Assembly (NCBI GenBank): GCA_025999115.1
Contig: BNWW01000031.1
Span: forward strand, 1-26,795
Direction of reading: 5' to 3'
Length of the DNA: 26,795 nt
From: Bacteroidia bacterium
Lineage (GTDB): Bacteria > Bacteroidota > Bacteroidia > Bacteroidales > Azobacteroidaceae
Part shown: piece by piece, positions 7,342 through 16,543 of the stretch
How the letters are laid out: each line of letters starts with the position of its first letter
Numbering within the stretch: the first letter of the stretch is position 1
Program-made: the position numbers and the translations under genes
Notes under the pieces: model-generated
What the model was told of the DNA's origin: nothing
The model's database searches: none
Seen by the model: only the letters and a program-made list of their open reading frames with translations

Positions 7342-9480
7342 TTAGAAAAATAGTAACGAATTATTCGTAATTTTCGCATTTTCCCGCAACAATTCGGTAT
7401 TTTGCGTTAATTGATAGGAGCGATACATATTTTGCATTTGCAATTGACGGCGTTGCGAATCGGCGTCGTAAGCAACTTCGCTATCGCGTTTGTCGGTAAC
7501 GACCACTACATATACGCGATTTTTACCGGCAATAGGAGCGGATACTTGATTTACCGCCAATTTCGGAACTTCCACATTCAAAACCGGTTCGGCGCCGATG
7601 CCCGAAATATTGGGAGTAGCGAAAGTGATAAATTTAACCGGTTGGGGTGTTGCATTCATCGCTTCGGCGTATTGTTCCAAAGTGGTCAATTTCTTTGCTT
7701 GCAAATCGGCTACGATTTTCGCGCCTTTCTTCTCGTTAATCAATTCACGTTTCAGCATATCGGAAACTAAATTCAGCGGACGAAATCCTTCTTTCAAATG
7801 ATTTTCAACGGCGGCTACTACAAAATATTCTGAATTTTGCACTTCGTAAATATCCGAAATAGCGCCTTTTTTGTTGTTAAACGCCCATTGAATCACTTGG
7901 CGCGTTCCTTGAATACCATTAATATTGATTTGATCTTTTCCGACTTCCACTTCATTTTGAATGGAATAACCGGCTTCTGCGGCTTTTTCTTTCAAGGCTG
8001 CAATCGAATGATTGGCCGAAACAAACTGACTCAATTCGTTATACAAACGAGTTTTTGTTTCTTGACTCGGGATGACACGCACTTGGATATTCGCCAATTT
8101 GTATTTTTGTACCGGTTTTGTTTTTTCGGTTATCTGCACGATAAACGATCCACCGTTGGATTTGGCCACAAACGGAACATTCAACGATGCGGCAAAAACT
8201 TCATCTTTGAATTTGACATCTACTTGCGCCGCTAATTGTGTTTCGGTTACCCAACCCATTTCGCCGTTGCTCTGACCGCCGGTTGCGCTCGTTGCCATAT
8301 CGGCAAACGAAGTTCCACTTTTTACTACATTCAATAAACTGTCGGTCAATTGGGCAAATTGGTTATCGTCGTAACTCACCGGCAAAGCCAACACATTCAC
8401 TTTTACGGAATCGGGCGCTGTTTTTTCGCCTTCCAATTTGTATAAATTATAAACGCCGCCGGCCAAAACCGGACCGTCGATCGTTCCTACTGCATGGGCG
8501 CTCACAAAGGTTTTTTGTTCTTCGGTCAATGTGGAATATGCTACGTAAGCATCTACATAAGGAATATCCGAATTGTTTTGAACGATTTCGCGCACTTGCG
8601 AAGCGGCCAATTGTTCTTTCAAACCCAATAATTTTGTTTCTACATTTTGAAAATCGGTTGGATCGGGAAGAATGTTTACGGCAATAAAATCAATGACTTT
8701 CGCTTCATCCTGTTTGTATTGATTTTTACGTTCGTCATACAATTTTTGAATTTCGGCATCCGAAACACTGACCGCATCATCGGGAATAACAGAATAAGAT
8801 TGCGCCACGTAATCGAAATCCACGCTGGTTTTATTATTGGCGTAAGCCGCTTCGGCTTCCACATCATTCACCAGAATGGCGGAAGTAAGTAATGCGCTGA
8901 ATTTGCGATGCAAACGTTCTTGAATAATTTGTTTTTCAACACTCAGCCAAGCGTGTTTCATTTCTTCCAATTGCGGTTGGTATTCTTCGGGATAATCCGA
9001 AGCGTCTCTGTTTACCATTTGCAAAAAATTCTCTAAAGCTGCTCGGTCGAAACGGCCGGTTTGCGGATCTTTAAAATCGGGGATTTGTTGCAAAACCGGA
9101 GAGATATTGTTACCTAGAACCATTTCTTTGTACTCGTCTTTGCTGACAGACAAACCTAATTTTCCCGTTTCTTCGGTAAAAAGGATATTATCAATTTCTT
9201 CATTGATAACCATTTGACGAATTTGATTTTGCTCATCATCCGTAAACGAACGACTGGTATTGCCTCTTTTCAGCGCATTGGAGCGTTCTTCTACTTTATT
9301 AACAAAATTTTGATAATGAAACGATTCGCCGTTTACCACTACAACATTTTCCTTACTTTGATTAAAATAGGTGGAACCCGATTGCAAAAAACCTTCAATA
9401 ATGAATGCAAATAACGCAACTCCCACAAAACCAATTAAAAGCCATTTTCCGTTTTCTCTAATTCTTTCTAATGTAGCCAT
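7342..9480 (-). CDS. ppiD: PpiD/SurA-like membrane-anchored peptidyl-prolyl isomerase
   Basis: A 712-residue periplasmic chaperone/foldase. The N-terminus (MATLERIRENGKWLLIGFVG, then VALFAFIIEGFL) gives a short cytoplasmic end and one transmembrane helix at about 13-33, the PpiD topology. Residues about 45-260 are the helical SurA_N-type chaperone domain. About 370-460 form a parvulin-type rotamase domain (SGTSFADMATSATGG, then GEMGWVTETQLAAQV). A degenerate isomerase-like region and helical tail follow. Such proteins help outer-membrane and exported proteins fold after Sec export, which fits an organism with T9SS cargo. The gene lies 2 bp upstream of rlmN. A weak promoter-like TACCTTCG lies on the minus strand at 9527-9520 with no clear -33 box. 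The PpiD-like label is secure; the exact orthology is less so. Confidence 0.92.
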   Translation of the reverse strand: MATLERIRENGKWLLIGFVGVALFAFIIEGFLQSGSTYFNQSKENVVVVNGESFHYQNFVNKVEERSNALKRGNTSRSFTDDEQNQIRQMVINEEIDNILFTEETGKLGLSVSKDEYKEMVLGNNISPVLQQIPDFKDPQTGRFDRAALENFLQMVNRDASDYPEEYQPQLEEMKHAWLSVEKQIIQERLHRKFSALLTSAILVNDVEAEAAYANNKTSVDFDYVAQSYSVIPDDAVSVSDAEIQKLYDERKNQYKQDEAKVIDFIAVNILPDPTDFQNVETKLLGLKEQLAASQVREIVQNNSDIPYVDAYVAYSTLTEEQKTFVSAHAVGTIDGPVLAGGVYNLYKLEGEKTAPDSVKVNVLALPVSYDDNQFAQLTDSLLNVVKSGTSFADMATSATGGQSNGEMGWVTETQLAAQVDVKFKDEVFAASLNVPFVAKSNGGSFIVQITEKTKPVQKYKLANIQVRVIPSQETKTRLYNELSQFVSANHSIAALKEKAAEAGYSIQNEVEVGKDQININGIQGTRQVIQWAFNNKKGAISDIYEVQNSEYFVVAAVENHLKEGFRPLNLVSDMLKRELINEKKGAKIVADLQAKKLTTLEQYAEAMNATPQPVKFITFATPNISGIGAEPVLNVEVPKLAVNQVSAPIAGKNRVYVVVVTDKRDSEVAYDADSQRRQLQMQNMYRSYQLTQNTELLRENAKITNNSLLFF

Positions 9481-9558
9481 TTTATCTTTGTTTATTTTCT
9501 AAATTTTAAAAATTGCGCACGAAGGTACGAAGTTTTATGTGATTAGCATAATTATTTT

Positions 9559-11739
9559 TCAAAATTTTTCATTTGTCATCTCAAATTCCAATACGCCGCC
9601 GTCCGTAATTTGCTTGTAAGTAATGAACGACTCCTTCCGGTTTTTGCCATTCAAACGAACGGATTTCACGTATTTATTTTCTTTCGACAGATGATGTGCA
9701 ATCACTTTAAATGTCTTATTTTCAGAAATTTGAATCGTAACTTCGGGCAATTGCGGCGCGCCCAAAACGTATTCGCCCGATGCGGGATTGAGCGGATAAA
9801 AACCCATCGCGCTGAACAAATACCAAGCCGACATTTGTCCGCAGTCGTCATTCCCGCACAAACCGTCGGCGCGGGGTTGATAGAACGAATCGAAGACTTG
9901 ACGTATCAATTCGGCCGTGCGTTGCGGCTTTCCGATAGCGCTGAACAGATAAATGGCGTGGTGGCTCGGCTCATTTCCTTGCGCATATTGACCGATTAAT
10001 CCGGTAACATCGCTAACCGTACCGGCATCTTCGGCCGGAGCTTCTACTGCAAACAGCGAATCCAATTTGGCGGCAAAAATTTCTTTTCCGCCCATCAAAC
10101 CGGCTAAACCTTCCACATCTTGCATTACGTGCCACGTGTATTGCCACGAATTACCTTCGGTAAAATCGCCGCCTAACGTTCCTCCGTGCGATAAGGCAAA
10201 CGGATTGAAAGGCGTGCGCCATTGGCCTTTGGAATCTTTTCCGCGCATCATTTTGGTTTCCGGATCGAAAAGATTTTTATAATAAGCCGAACGTTTCATG
10301 AAAAATTCGTAATCGCCTGTTTTTCCCAATTTTTTTGCTAATAGAGCAGCGCAATAATCGTCGTAACCCGATTCCAAAGTGGTGGAAACCGATTCGATAG
10401 TTACCAAATCGAAAGGGTAATAGCCGTATTGATCGTAAATCGTCCAATCGCTGTGGAGATGATTTTCGGTCAGCGAACGCTTAATTGCTTGATATGCACG
10501 TTCTTGATCGATGCCCGGAAAATCTTTCAAACACGCTTCCACCACCACCGGAACGGCATGATTGGCGATCATACAGTAATTTTCTTTTCCGCTCAACACC
10601 CAAATCGGCAAAAATCCCTGTGCATCGGTGTGTAAAAGCATCGAATTAATCATATCGCTTACTTGTTCGGGATAAACAATCGTATAATACGGATGAGCGG
10701 CGCGGAACGTATCCCACAATGACAAGGTAGAATAATATTTTCCGGAAGGCGCAACAGCCACCGAATCGTTCGCTCCGCGATATTGACCGTTCACGTCGGC
10801 AATATTATTCGGTTGAATCAATAAATGATAAAGGGAAGTGTAAGCGCTGATTTTTTGTTCGCGTGTGCCTTCGATGCGGATGCGCGACAAACAATCCGTC
10901 CATTTTTGTTGCGTTTCACTTAAAATCGTATCAAAATTTTTACCGGCGGTTTCGGCTGCCAAATTTTCTTTTGCATTGGCCACGCTTACGGTTGAAAAAG
11001 CGATTTGCGCTTGCAATTCCGCATTTTCCGGTAAATCGAAATAATAAATATTGGTCGGAGCTTTGTGGCGCGAATCAACCGGCAAGGTAGTTTCCTTATT
11101 AAAGGCTTGATCGAAACGAATCACAAAATACAATTGTCGTTCAACCCAATGCGTTACTTTCAAATATCCGCTAATCGTTTGATTATCTTCCGTTTGGATA
11201 TTTGCATCCAATACGTGCGTATGATAAAGTTCTTCGTTGCTCACATTTCCGCTTTGAAAGTCAATATACACAGCCGGATTTTCATTTGTAAAATGATAGC
11301 GATGTACGGCCACGTGCGGCGTAGCAGTCAATTCTACTTTCACGGAATTATCGTTTAAAACCACGCCATAATAGCCCGGAGAAGCTTTTTCCGATTTTTT
11401 ATCAAAAGCGCTTTTATAATCCGGACGCGGCGAGCCGGAAAACGGCATCATCAAAATATCGCCCAAATCCATACAACCGGTTCCGCTCAAACGGGTTTGT
11501 GAAAAACCCCAAATCAGCGAATCTTCGTAATTATACCCCGAACAATACGCCCAATCGTAATTGCCGGTTTGCGGGCCGGGCTGCATCAATCCGAAGGGAT
11601 AAACGGCGCCCGGAAACGTGTGACCGGTATAAGCTGTGCCGATAAACGGATCGACATATTGTAATACATCCTCTTTTTTTGTTGAATGACAAGCTGTTAA
11701 GCTGATTACTAAAAGAAAGAATAAACTGTTTTTCTTCAT
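9559..11739 (-). CDS. GH92 exo-alpha-mannosidase, lipoprotein
   Basis: A 726-residue calcium-dependent alpha-mannosidase of glycoside hydrolase family 92, which trims mannose from high-mannose N-glycans or other mannosides. I start at the ATG at 11739: the signal MKKNSLFFLLVISLTAC ends in a lipobox-like LTAC, so the protein is a lipoprotein. A longer start at 11844 would place about 35 non-signal residues ahead and overlap the upstream gene. Family motifs are YVDPFIGTAYTGHTFPGA near the N-terminus, GGDFTEGNSWQYTWHV with E528 as likely general acid, GNEPSHHAIYLF, and GNDDCGQMSAWYLFSAMGFY near the C-terminus (D631/D632). Length is normal. It lies 19 bp after the sialate esterase gene, so the two form a glycan-degradation operon. 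Linkage specificity cannot be read from sequence. Confidence 0.94.
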   Translation of the reverse strand: MKKNSLFFLLVISLTACHSTKKEDVLQYVDPFIGTAYTGHTFPGAVYPFGLMQPGPQTGNYDWAYCSGYNYEDSLIWGFSQTRLSGTGCMDLGDILMMPFSGSPRPDYKSAFDKKSEKASPGYYGVVLNDNSVKVELTATPHVAVHRYHFTNENPAVYIDFQSGNVSNEELYHTHVLDANIQTEDNQTISGYLKVTHWVERQLYFVIRFDQAFNKETTLPVDSRHKAPTNIYYFDLPENAELQAQIAFSTVSVANAKENLAAETAGKNFDTILSETQQKWTDCLSRIRIEGTREQKISAYTSLYHLLIQPNNIADVNGQYRGANDSVAVAPSGKYYSTLSLWDTFRAAHPYYTIVYPEQVSDMINSMLLHTDAQGFLPIWVLSGKENYCMIANHAVPVVVEACLKDFPGIDQERAYQAIKRSLTENHLHSDWTIYDQYGYYPFDLVTIESVSTTLESGYDDYCAALLAKKLGKTGDYEFFMKRSAYYKNLFDPETKMMRGKDSKGQWRTPFNPFALSHGGTLGGDFTEGNSWQYTWHVMQDVEGLAGLMGGKEIFAAKLDSLFAVEAPAEDAGTVSDVTGLIGQYAQGNEPSHHAIYLFSAIGKPQRTAELIRQVFDSFYQPRADGLCGNDDCGQMSAWYLFSAMGFYPLNPASGEYVLGAPQLPEVTIQISENKTFKVIAHHLSKENKYVKSVRLNGKNRKESFITYKQITDGGVLEFEMTNEKF

Positions 11740-11758
11740 GTTGTTGTATATTATAAGA

Positions 11759-13711
11759 TTATTTCCAATCATCTGTTCTAAAAGGAGATGCGGGCAAAGC
11801 TGCGCCATTCTGCAAATTACAAGCCGGATTATCCGACCAAGCATAACGCACTGCTACCGGGAACGCTACTTTCGGAGAACAAACCACCACCGTATTTCCG
11901 TCGATATGCGCATCCGCCCAATGGAATTGATGATCGGGGCCGGCAATTGCAAAACCGGTAAGCGTTTGTCCGTCAGCTGTTTTCAAACCGTCGGCATGAC
12001 TAAAATGTATCCGAATTTGATTGCCTTCTATCGTATAACATTGATACAGAGGGCCTGAAAATTCGATGTTTTGTTTGTAAGTCTTGGCTCGCGCCGCCAA
12101 AGCCAAGCGAAGGCCGACATCCTGTTTGTTTTTCGGATGAATATCTTTGGCTTCGCCGATGTCGATGATTACGGCCATTCCGGTATTATCCAAATGCAGG
12201 GTTTGCAGTTGCGCTTCGCGAAGTTTCGCCCAATCCGATTCCACCGGTTGCGTATTACGTTCGCGGAAATTGGCCAATTGAACCAGGTAAAACGGGAAAT
12301 CGTTGTTCCAAGCTTTGCGCCAATCGCGAATCATCAGAGGTAGCAGTTCTTTGTATTGTTCGGCCCGGTCGGCATTGGCTTCGCCTTGATACCAAATAGC
12401 TCCACCGATTGCGTAAGGCACCAACGGATGAATCATCGCATTATATAATGCCGACGGACGATGCGGATTGTCCGGTGAGATGGGCATTGGCGCCATTTCC
12501 GAGGCATTGATGGATGGTTGAAATTTCCATTCGCTCGCCAAATTAATTTTAATATTTTTTTCGTTTGATTTCATGGCTATATAAATATTGTGTGCATCGC
12601 CGTATAAACCACCATCGCCGCCGGTGTCGGTTACCCGAACCGTAATTTCGGCTTTGCCTTTTTTGACTAATTTTGCCGGAATGGTATAATGCCGAATGCG
12701 GTTATAACCGTCGATGGCGCCGATTTTTTGCCCATTGAAATACGTTATATCGTTATCGTCGATCGCATCTAAATTCAATACCAAATCTTTTCCTGCCCAT
12801 TCGGCCGGAATTTCCACTGTTTTGCGAAACCACACGATACCATTGAAATTCGGCAAACCGCTTTTTTCCCAGACTTGCGGAATATTCATTGTTTTCCAAT
12901 CGTTGTCGTTGAATCCGGCTTGATTCCAAAGGTTCCAACCTTTGTCGGCTGTTTGAACTTCGGCTGTCCATGCCGCTAATTTTTGATTGTATTGCACCAT
13001 CGTTTCCGTTTGGTCTTGTGCGCGAACGGCTTGCACGGCGTCCCGGAAATAGGGCATCGTTTCCAAAGCTTCGGCGCTTGTCCATGCTTCGGCCAACGTT
13101 CCGCCCCAAGAAGTATTAATCAAACCGATGGGAACATTTAAATTTTGATACAAATCGCGACCGAAAAAATAAGCCACCGCCGAAAATTCGGGAACGGACG
13201 CCGGCGAACAGGTTTGCCAACCTTGATGGAGCGTTTTCAATTCGGATGCAGGTTGCGTAGAAGTTGCTTTGGCCACGTGCAACAAGCGGATATTCGGATA
13301 ATCGGCATTGGCGACTTCCTGCAAATGATTATTCACTTGTCCCCAACTCGACGACAAAGGCATTTCCATATTCGACTGACCGGAACAAATCCACACTTCG
13401 CCGATTAATACATTATTGAGTTTCAATTCTTTACCATCGGAAATGGAAATCGAATAAGGCCCTCCGGCCGCCGGCGTTTTCAATCGAACCGACCATTTTC
13501 CGTTGGCATCCGCCTGAACGGTATAAGTTTGATTATCCCATGAAGGAAGGATTTTAACTGTTTTTTTTGGGTCTGCTTTTCCCCAAACCGGCGCTTCGGT
13601 TTGTTGTTGCAACACCATATTATCTGAAAAAAAATCCGGCAAAACAATTTTTGCGGATGATGAAATGCAGCATAATACTGCCGAAACGAGAACGAAAAGT
13701 TTGTTTTTCAT
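11759..13711 (-). CDS. Sialate O-acetylesterase (SASA-type SGNH esterase)
   Basis: A 650-residue secreted esterase expected to remove O-acetyl groups from sialic acid or other acetylated sugars. The signal peptide is 1-20 (VLCCISSSA end). The serine motif GEVWICSGQSNMEM places the nucleophile at S113. INTSWGGT and GAIWYQGEANA are the further SGNH blocks, and DIGEAKDIHPKNKQDVG supplies the likely Asp/His pair near the C-terminus. Between them (about 260-390) sits an inserted jelly-roll-like domain of the GH2 sugar-binding type (NDNDWKTMNIPQVW, then VWFRKTVEIPAEWAGKDLVL), a known arrangement in Bacteroidota members. It is the first gene of a pair with GH92 and starts from the divergent promoter at 13743-13774. 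Function on sialic acid versus other acetylated glycans is uncertain, since no sialidase is in view. Confidence 0.93.
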   Translation of the reverse strand: MKNKLFVLVSAVLCCISSSAKIVLPDFFSDNMVLQQQTEAPVWGKADPKKTVKILPSWDNQTYTVQADANGKWSVRLKTPAAGGPYSISISDGKELKLNNVLIGEVWICSGQSNMEMPLSSSWGQVNNHLQEVANADYPNIRLLHVAKATSTQPASELKTLHQGWQTCSPASVPEFSAVAYFFGRDLYQNLNVPIGLINTSWGGTLAEAWTSAEALETMPYFRDAVQAVRAQDQTETMVQYNQKLAAWTAEVQTADKGWNLWNQAGFNDNDWKTMNIPQVWEKSGLPNFNGIVWFRKTVEIPAEWAGKDLVLNLDAIDDNDITYFNGQKIGAIDGYNRIRHYTIPAKLVKKGKAEITVRVTDTGGDGGLYGDAHNIYIAMKSNEKNIKINLASEWKFQPSINASEMAPMPISPDNPHRPSALYNAMIHPLVPYAIGGAIWYQGEANADRAEQYKELLPLMIRDWRKAWNNDFPFYLVQLANFRERNTQPVESDWAKLREAQLQTLHLDNTGMAVIIDIGEAKDIHPKNKQDVGLRLALAARAKTYKQNIEFSGPLYQCYTIEGNQIRIHFSHADGLKTADGQTLTGFAIAGPDHQFHWADAHIDGNTVVVCSPKVAFPVAVRYAWSDNPACNLQNGAALPASPFRTDDWK

Positions 13712-13742
13712 GGGTGAAATTTAATAAAACGAAAATCGGGCG

Positions 13743-13774
13743 CAATATTAGTAAAAATTTGTGAAATACACAAT
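13743..13774 (-). promoter_or_regulatory. Promoter for esterase/GH92 operon
   Basis: On the minus strand ATTG (13774-13771), 20 bases, then TAATATTG (13750-13743), one mismatch from TAnnTTTG. The expected start at about 13736 gives a 25-base leader to the esterase ATG. Its -33 box abuts that of the glgB promoter. Confidence 0.55.
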
Positions 13775-13806
13775 ATTGTTTTTATGAAAAGAAAACGTTA
13801 CTTTTG
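13775..13806 (+). promoter_or_regulatory. Promoter for glgB operon
   Basis: ATTG (13775-13778), 20 bases, then TACTTTTG (13799-13806), a perfect TAnnTTTG. The start is expected near 13813, which excludes the longer in-frame TTG start for glgB at 13804 because that codon lies inside the -7 box. Confidence 0.65.
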
Positions 13807-13830
13807 CCGGATAATGAACAGGCAAAAATC

Positions 13831-15840
13831 ATGAAACAACTCGGACTTATCAAAAACGACCCCTGGCTCGAACCTTTCCGGCAAGCCATCGAAGGACGTT
13901 ATAATTACTTCATTCAAAAGGAAAAAGTGTTGACCGGCAACGGAAAAATGTCATTGAGCGATTTCGCTTCGGGACATCTTTATTTCGGATTACACGCCGA
14001 ACCGGATGGTTGGGTTTTCCGCGAATGGGCGTCCTATTCGACCGGAATTTTCTTGATTGGCGATTTTAACAATTGGCTGGAAACGCCCGAATATCAGTTG
14101 CAACGGCTCGAAAACGACGTATGGGAAATTCGCTTGCCGAAAAATGCGTTGCACCACGGCGACTTCTATAAATTGAAAATCCATTGGCCCGGCGGTTCCG
14201 GCGAACGTATTCCGGCTTGGACTACACGCGCGGTTCAAGACGAAAAAACCTATATTTTCAGTGCACAAGTGTGGCAGCCCGAAAAGCCTTATTCATTTAA
14301 AATTAAACAATTTAAACCGAATATGGCGCCGCTGTTGATTTACGAATGCCATATCGGAATGGCCACGAACGAAGAACGGGTCGGCACTTATAAAGAGTTT
14401 ACACAGAACATTTTACCGAGAATTAAAAAAGACGGATACAACACCATTCAAATCATGGCGATTCAGGAACATCCTTATTACGGTTCGTTCGGTTATCATG
14501 TATCGAGTTTCTTCGCAGCTTCTTCGCGTTTCGGTACGCCCGACGATTTGAAGGAATTGATTGATACGGCACACGGAATGGGTATCGCCGTGATTATGGA
14601 TATTGTTCATTCTCATGCAGTTAAAAATGAAATCGAAGGATTAGGACGATTCGACGGTTCTTACGACCAATATTTTCACAACGGCGACCGGCGCGAACAT
14701 CCGGCTTGGGATTCGTTGTGCTTCAATTACGGGCGCAATGAAGTGGTTCATTTTTTGCTTTCGAATTGTAAATTTTGGTTGGAAGAATATCGTTTCGACG
14801 GTTTTCGGTTTGATGGCGTTACGTCGATGTTGTATCGCAGCCACGGTTTGGGCGAAGCATTCGGAAGTTACGCCGATTATTATAATATGAATCAGGACGG
14901 CGATGCGATTTGCTATCTTACCTTGGCCAACCAATTGATTCACGAAGTTAATCCGAATGCAATTACGATTGCCGAGGAAGTGAGCGGAATGCCCGGATTA
15001 GCCGTTGCCGTGAATAAAGGCGGTTACGGATTCGATTACCGAATGGCGATGAATATCCCCGATTATTGGATTAAAATTATCAAAGAAAAACAAGACCAAG
15101 ATTGGCATCCGTCGGGTATTTGGTGGGAAACGACCAACCGTCGCGCCGACGAAAAAACCATCAGTTATGCCGAGAGCCACGACCAGGCGCTTGTTGGCGA
15201 TAAAACGATTATTTTCCGCCTCATTGATGCCGATATGTATTGGCACATGGCGGCCAAAGATTCTAACTTTACGGTTGATAGAGGAATAGCGCTTCACAAA
15301 ATGATTCGTTTGATTACAGCATCGACCATCAACGGTGGTTATTTAAACTTTATGGGCAACGAATTTGGTCATCCCGAATGGATTGATTTTCCGAGGCAAG
15401 ACAATGGTTGGTCGTATAAATACGCTCGCCGTCAATGGCATTTAGTCGATAATTCCGATTTGAAATACAAATTTTTGGGCGCATTCGACGAAGCCATGAT
15501 TCACTTAATCGGTGGCATCAAAAACGTTCAATCTACGCCGGTTCAGAAAATTTGGGACAACGACGGCGACCAAGTTTTGGCATTTATGCGGAAAGATTAC
15601 GTGTTTATTTTCAATTTTAATCCTGTGAAATCGTTTACCGGTTACGGATTTTTGGTTCCGCAGGGGAAATACAAAGTGGTTTTGAATACCGATGCGCCGC
15701 ACTTCGGCGGTTTTGGATTGTCGGACGATTCGGTGGAGCATTTTACCGTTTCGGATGCTTTGTATGAAAAGGACGGCAAGGCTTGGTTGAAAATGTATTT
15801 GCCGGCGCGGACGGGGGTGGTTTTGAAGAAAGAAAAATAA
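13831..15840 (+). CDS. glgB: 1,4-alpha-glucan branching enzyme (GH13, eukaryote-like)
   Basis: A 669-residue glycogen branching enzyme that cuts an alpha-1,4 chain and re-attaches it by an alpha-1,6 bond. Residues about 60-150 are the CBM48 early-set domain (WVFREWASYSTGIFLIGDFN). The GH13 barrel follows with all key residues: D328 in GFRFDGVTSM (nucleophile), E382 in AEEVSGMPG (acid/base) and D451 in SYAESHDQ. A C-terminal beta domain ends near 669. The sequence resembles the eukaryotic/Bacteroidota branch (ECHIGMATNEERVGTYKEF, SSFFAASSRFGTPDDLK) rather than E. coli GlgB. I start at the ATG at 13831, 18 bases after the predicted transcription start; an in-frame TTG at 13804 lies inside the promoter. 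It heads an operon with the ATPase remnant, manA and the methyltransferase. Confidence 0.96.
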   Translation: MKQLGLIKNDPWLEPFRQAIEGRYNYFIQKEKVLTGNGKMSLSDFASGHLYFGLHAEPDGWVFREWASYSTGIFLIGDFNNWLETPEYQLQRLENDVWEIRLPKNALHHGDFYKLKIHWPGGSGERIPAWTTRAVQDEKTYIFSAQVWQPEKPYSFKIKQFKPNMAPLLIYECHIGMATNEERVGTYKEFTQNILPRIKKDGYNTIQIMAIQEHPYYGSFGYHVSSFFAASSRFGTPDDLKELIDTAHGMGIAVIMDIVHSHAVKNEIEGLGRFDGSYDQYFHNGDRREHPAWDSLCFNYGRNEVVHFLLSNCKFWLEEYRFDGFRFDGVTSMLYRSHGLGEAFGSYADYYNMNQDGDAICYLTLANQLIHEVNPNAITIAEEVSGMPGLAVAVNKGGYGFDYRMAMNIPDYWIKIIKEKQDQDWHPSGIWWETTNRRADEKTISYAESHDQALVGDKTIIFRLIDADMYWHMAAKDSNFTVDRGIALHKMIRLITASTINGGYLNFMGNEFGHPEWIDFPRQDNGWSYKYARRQWHLVDNSDLKYKFLGAFDEAMIHLIGGIKNVQSTPVQKIWDNDGDQVLAFMRKDYVFIFNFNPVKSFTGYGFLVPQGKYKVVLNTDAPHFGGFGLSDDSVEHFTVSDALYEKDGKAWLKMYLPARTGVVLKKEK

Positions 15841-15856
15841 TAAAAATTCTGTCGTT

Positions 15857-16513
15857 ATGAGAATCTCAAAATTGATATTGATTAATTGGAAAAATTTCAA
15901 AGAAACAGAAATTGTTAAACAATGGAGAGGTCAAGGAATTAAATATCAGGAACGTGACTTTTCCGATGGAACTTTACGTTTAATCGGTTTATTATGGGCT
16001 TTACAAGACGGTACAAAACCTATTCTCTTGGAAGAACCCGAATTGTCGTTACACTCATCAATAATCCGACAGTTACCTGACATTATATATCAACTTCAAA
16101 AGAAAAAAACAGTAAAACGGCAGGTAATTTTAACTACCCACAGTTTTGAGATATTGGAGAATAAAGGTATTGCCGGAAAATGCGGTATTTCATACATCAA
16201 AAATAATATGCGAACATTTAACGAAACGTCAAAATCATTGCCGCATATTGTAGTAACTGACTTGGATAGAAAACCTTGCGCTCCACAATTAATTCGAGAA
16301 TGGATAACGTTTGAAGTACACAACAATATGCTTTTCCGAATTGCGGAAAGAGAAAATATTGCCGCGTTTATGAGTATGCCTGTAAATAAAATTCCTGTAA
16401 ATACTCAAGAAATTACAGACTCCAAACAATTTATCATCAATCTTGCAAGAAAATCAAGAAAGAAAATAATAAAAGATTTTATTCCCCAACGCAAGTCTAA
16501 AACGATGCATTGA
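15857..16513 (+). pseudogene. Collapsed AAA ATPase / TOPRIM-like partner remnant
   Basis: An open 218-codon frame that looks like pieces of two proteins joined in frame. Residues 1-16 (MRISKLILINWKNFKE) are the start of a RecF/SMC-like AAA ATPase. From about 17 the frame jumps to the far half: signature-like DFSDGTLRL (34-42), Walker B PILLEEPELSLH (55-66) and H-switch TTHS (93-96). The Walker A loop and about 150-200 residues between are missing, so ATP binding should be lost. From about 110 the sequence resembles the partner protein often encoded next to such ATPases (VVTDLDRKPCAPQLIREW, then DSKQFIINLARKSRKK). There the stretch between FRIAE and RENIAAF looks shortened by about ten residues, and the end looks truncated. 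It is AT-richer than its neighbours and sits 16 bp after glgB. Family identities are from memory. It could instead be a deliberately compact protein. Confidence 0.65.
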
Positions 16514-16543
16514 ACGATTAAAAATATTTTTACGTTAAATTAT

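Noticed and set aside
7411..8892. Series of plus-strand open frames of 67-149 codons
   Set aside because: All antisense to the PpiD-like gene and without motifs.
11740..11844. 35-residue N-terminal extension of GH92
   Set aside because: It would bury the lipoprotein signal peptide and overlap the esterase gene.
13804..13830. Longer TTG start for glgB
   Set aside because: The codon lies inside the -7 box TACTTTTG and the added residues have no family match.
13814..13834. Six-codon upstream frame (MNRQKS) overlapping the glgB start
   Set aside because: Its ATG falls within a base or two of the predicted transcript start, so it would be leaderless; likely chance.
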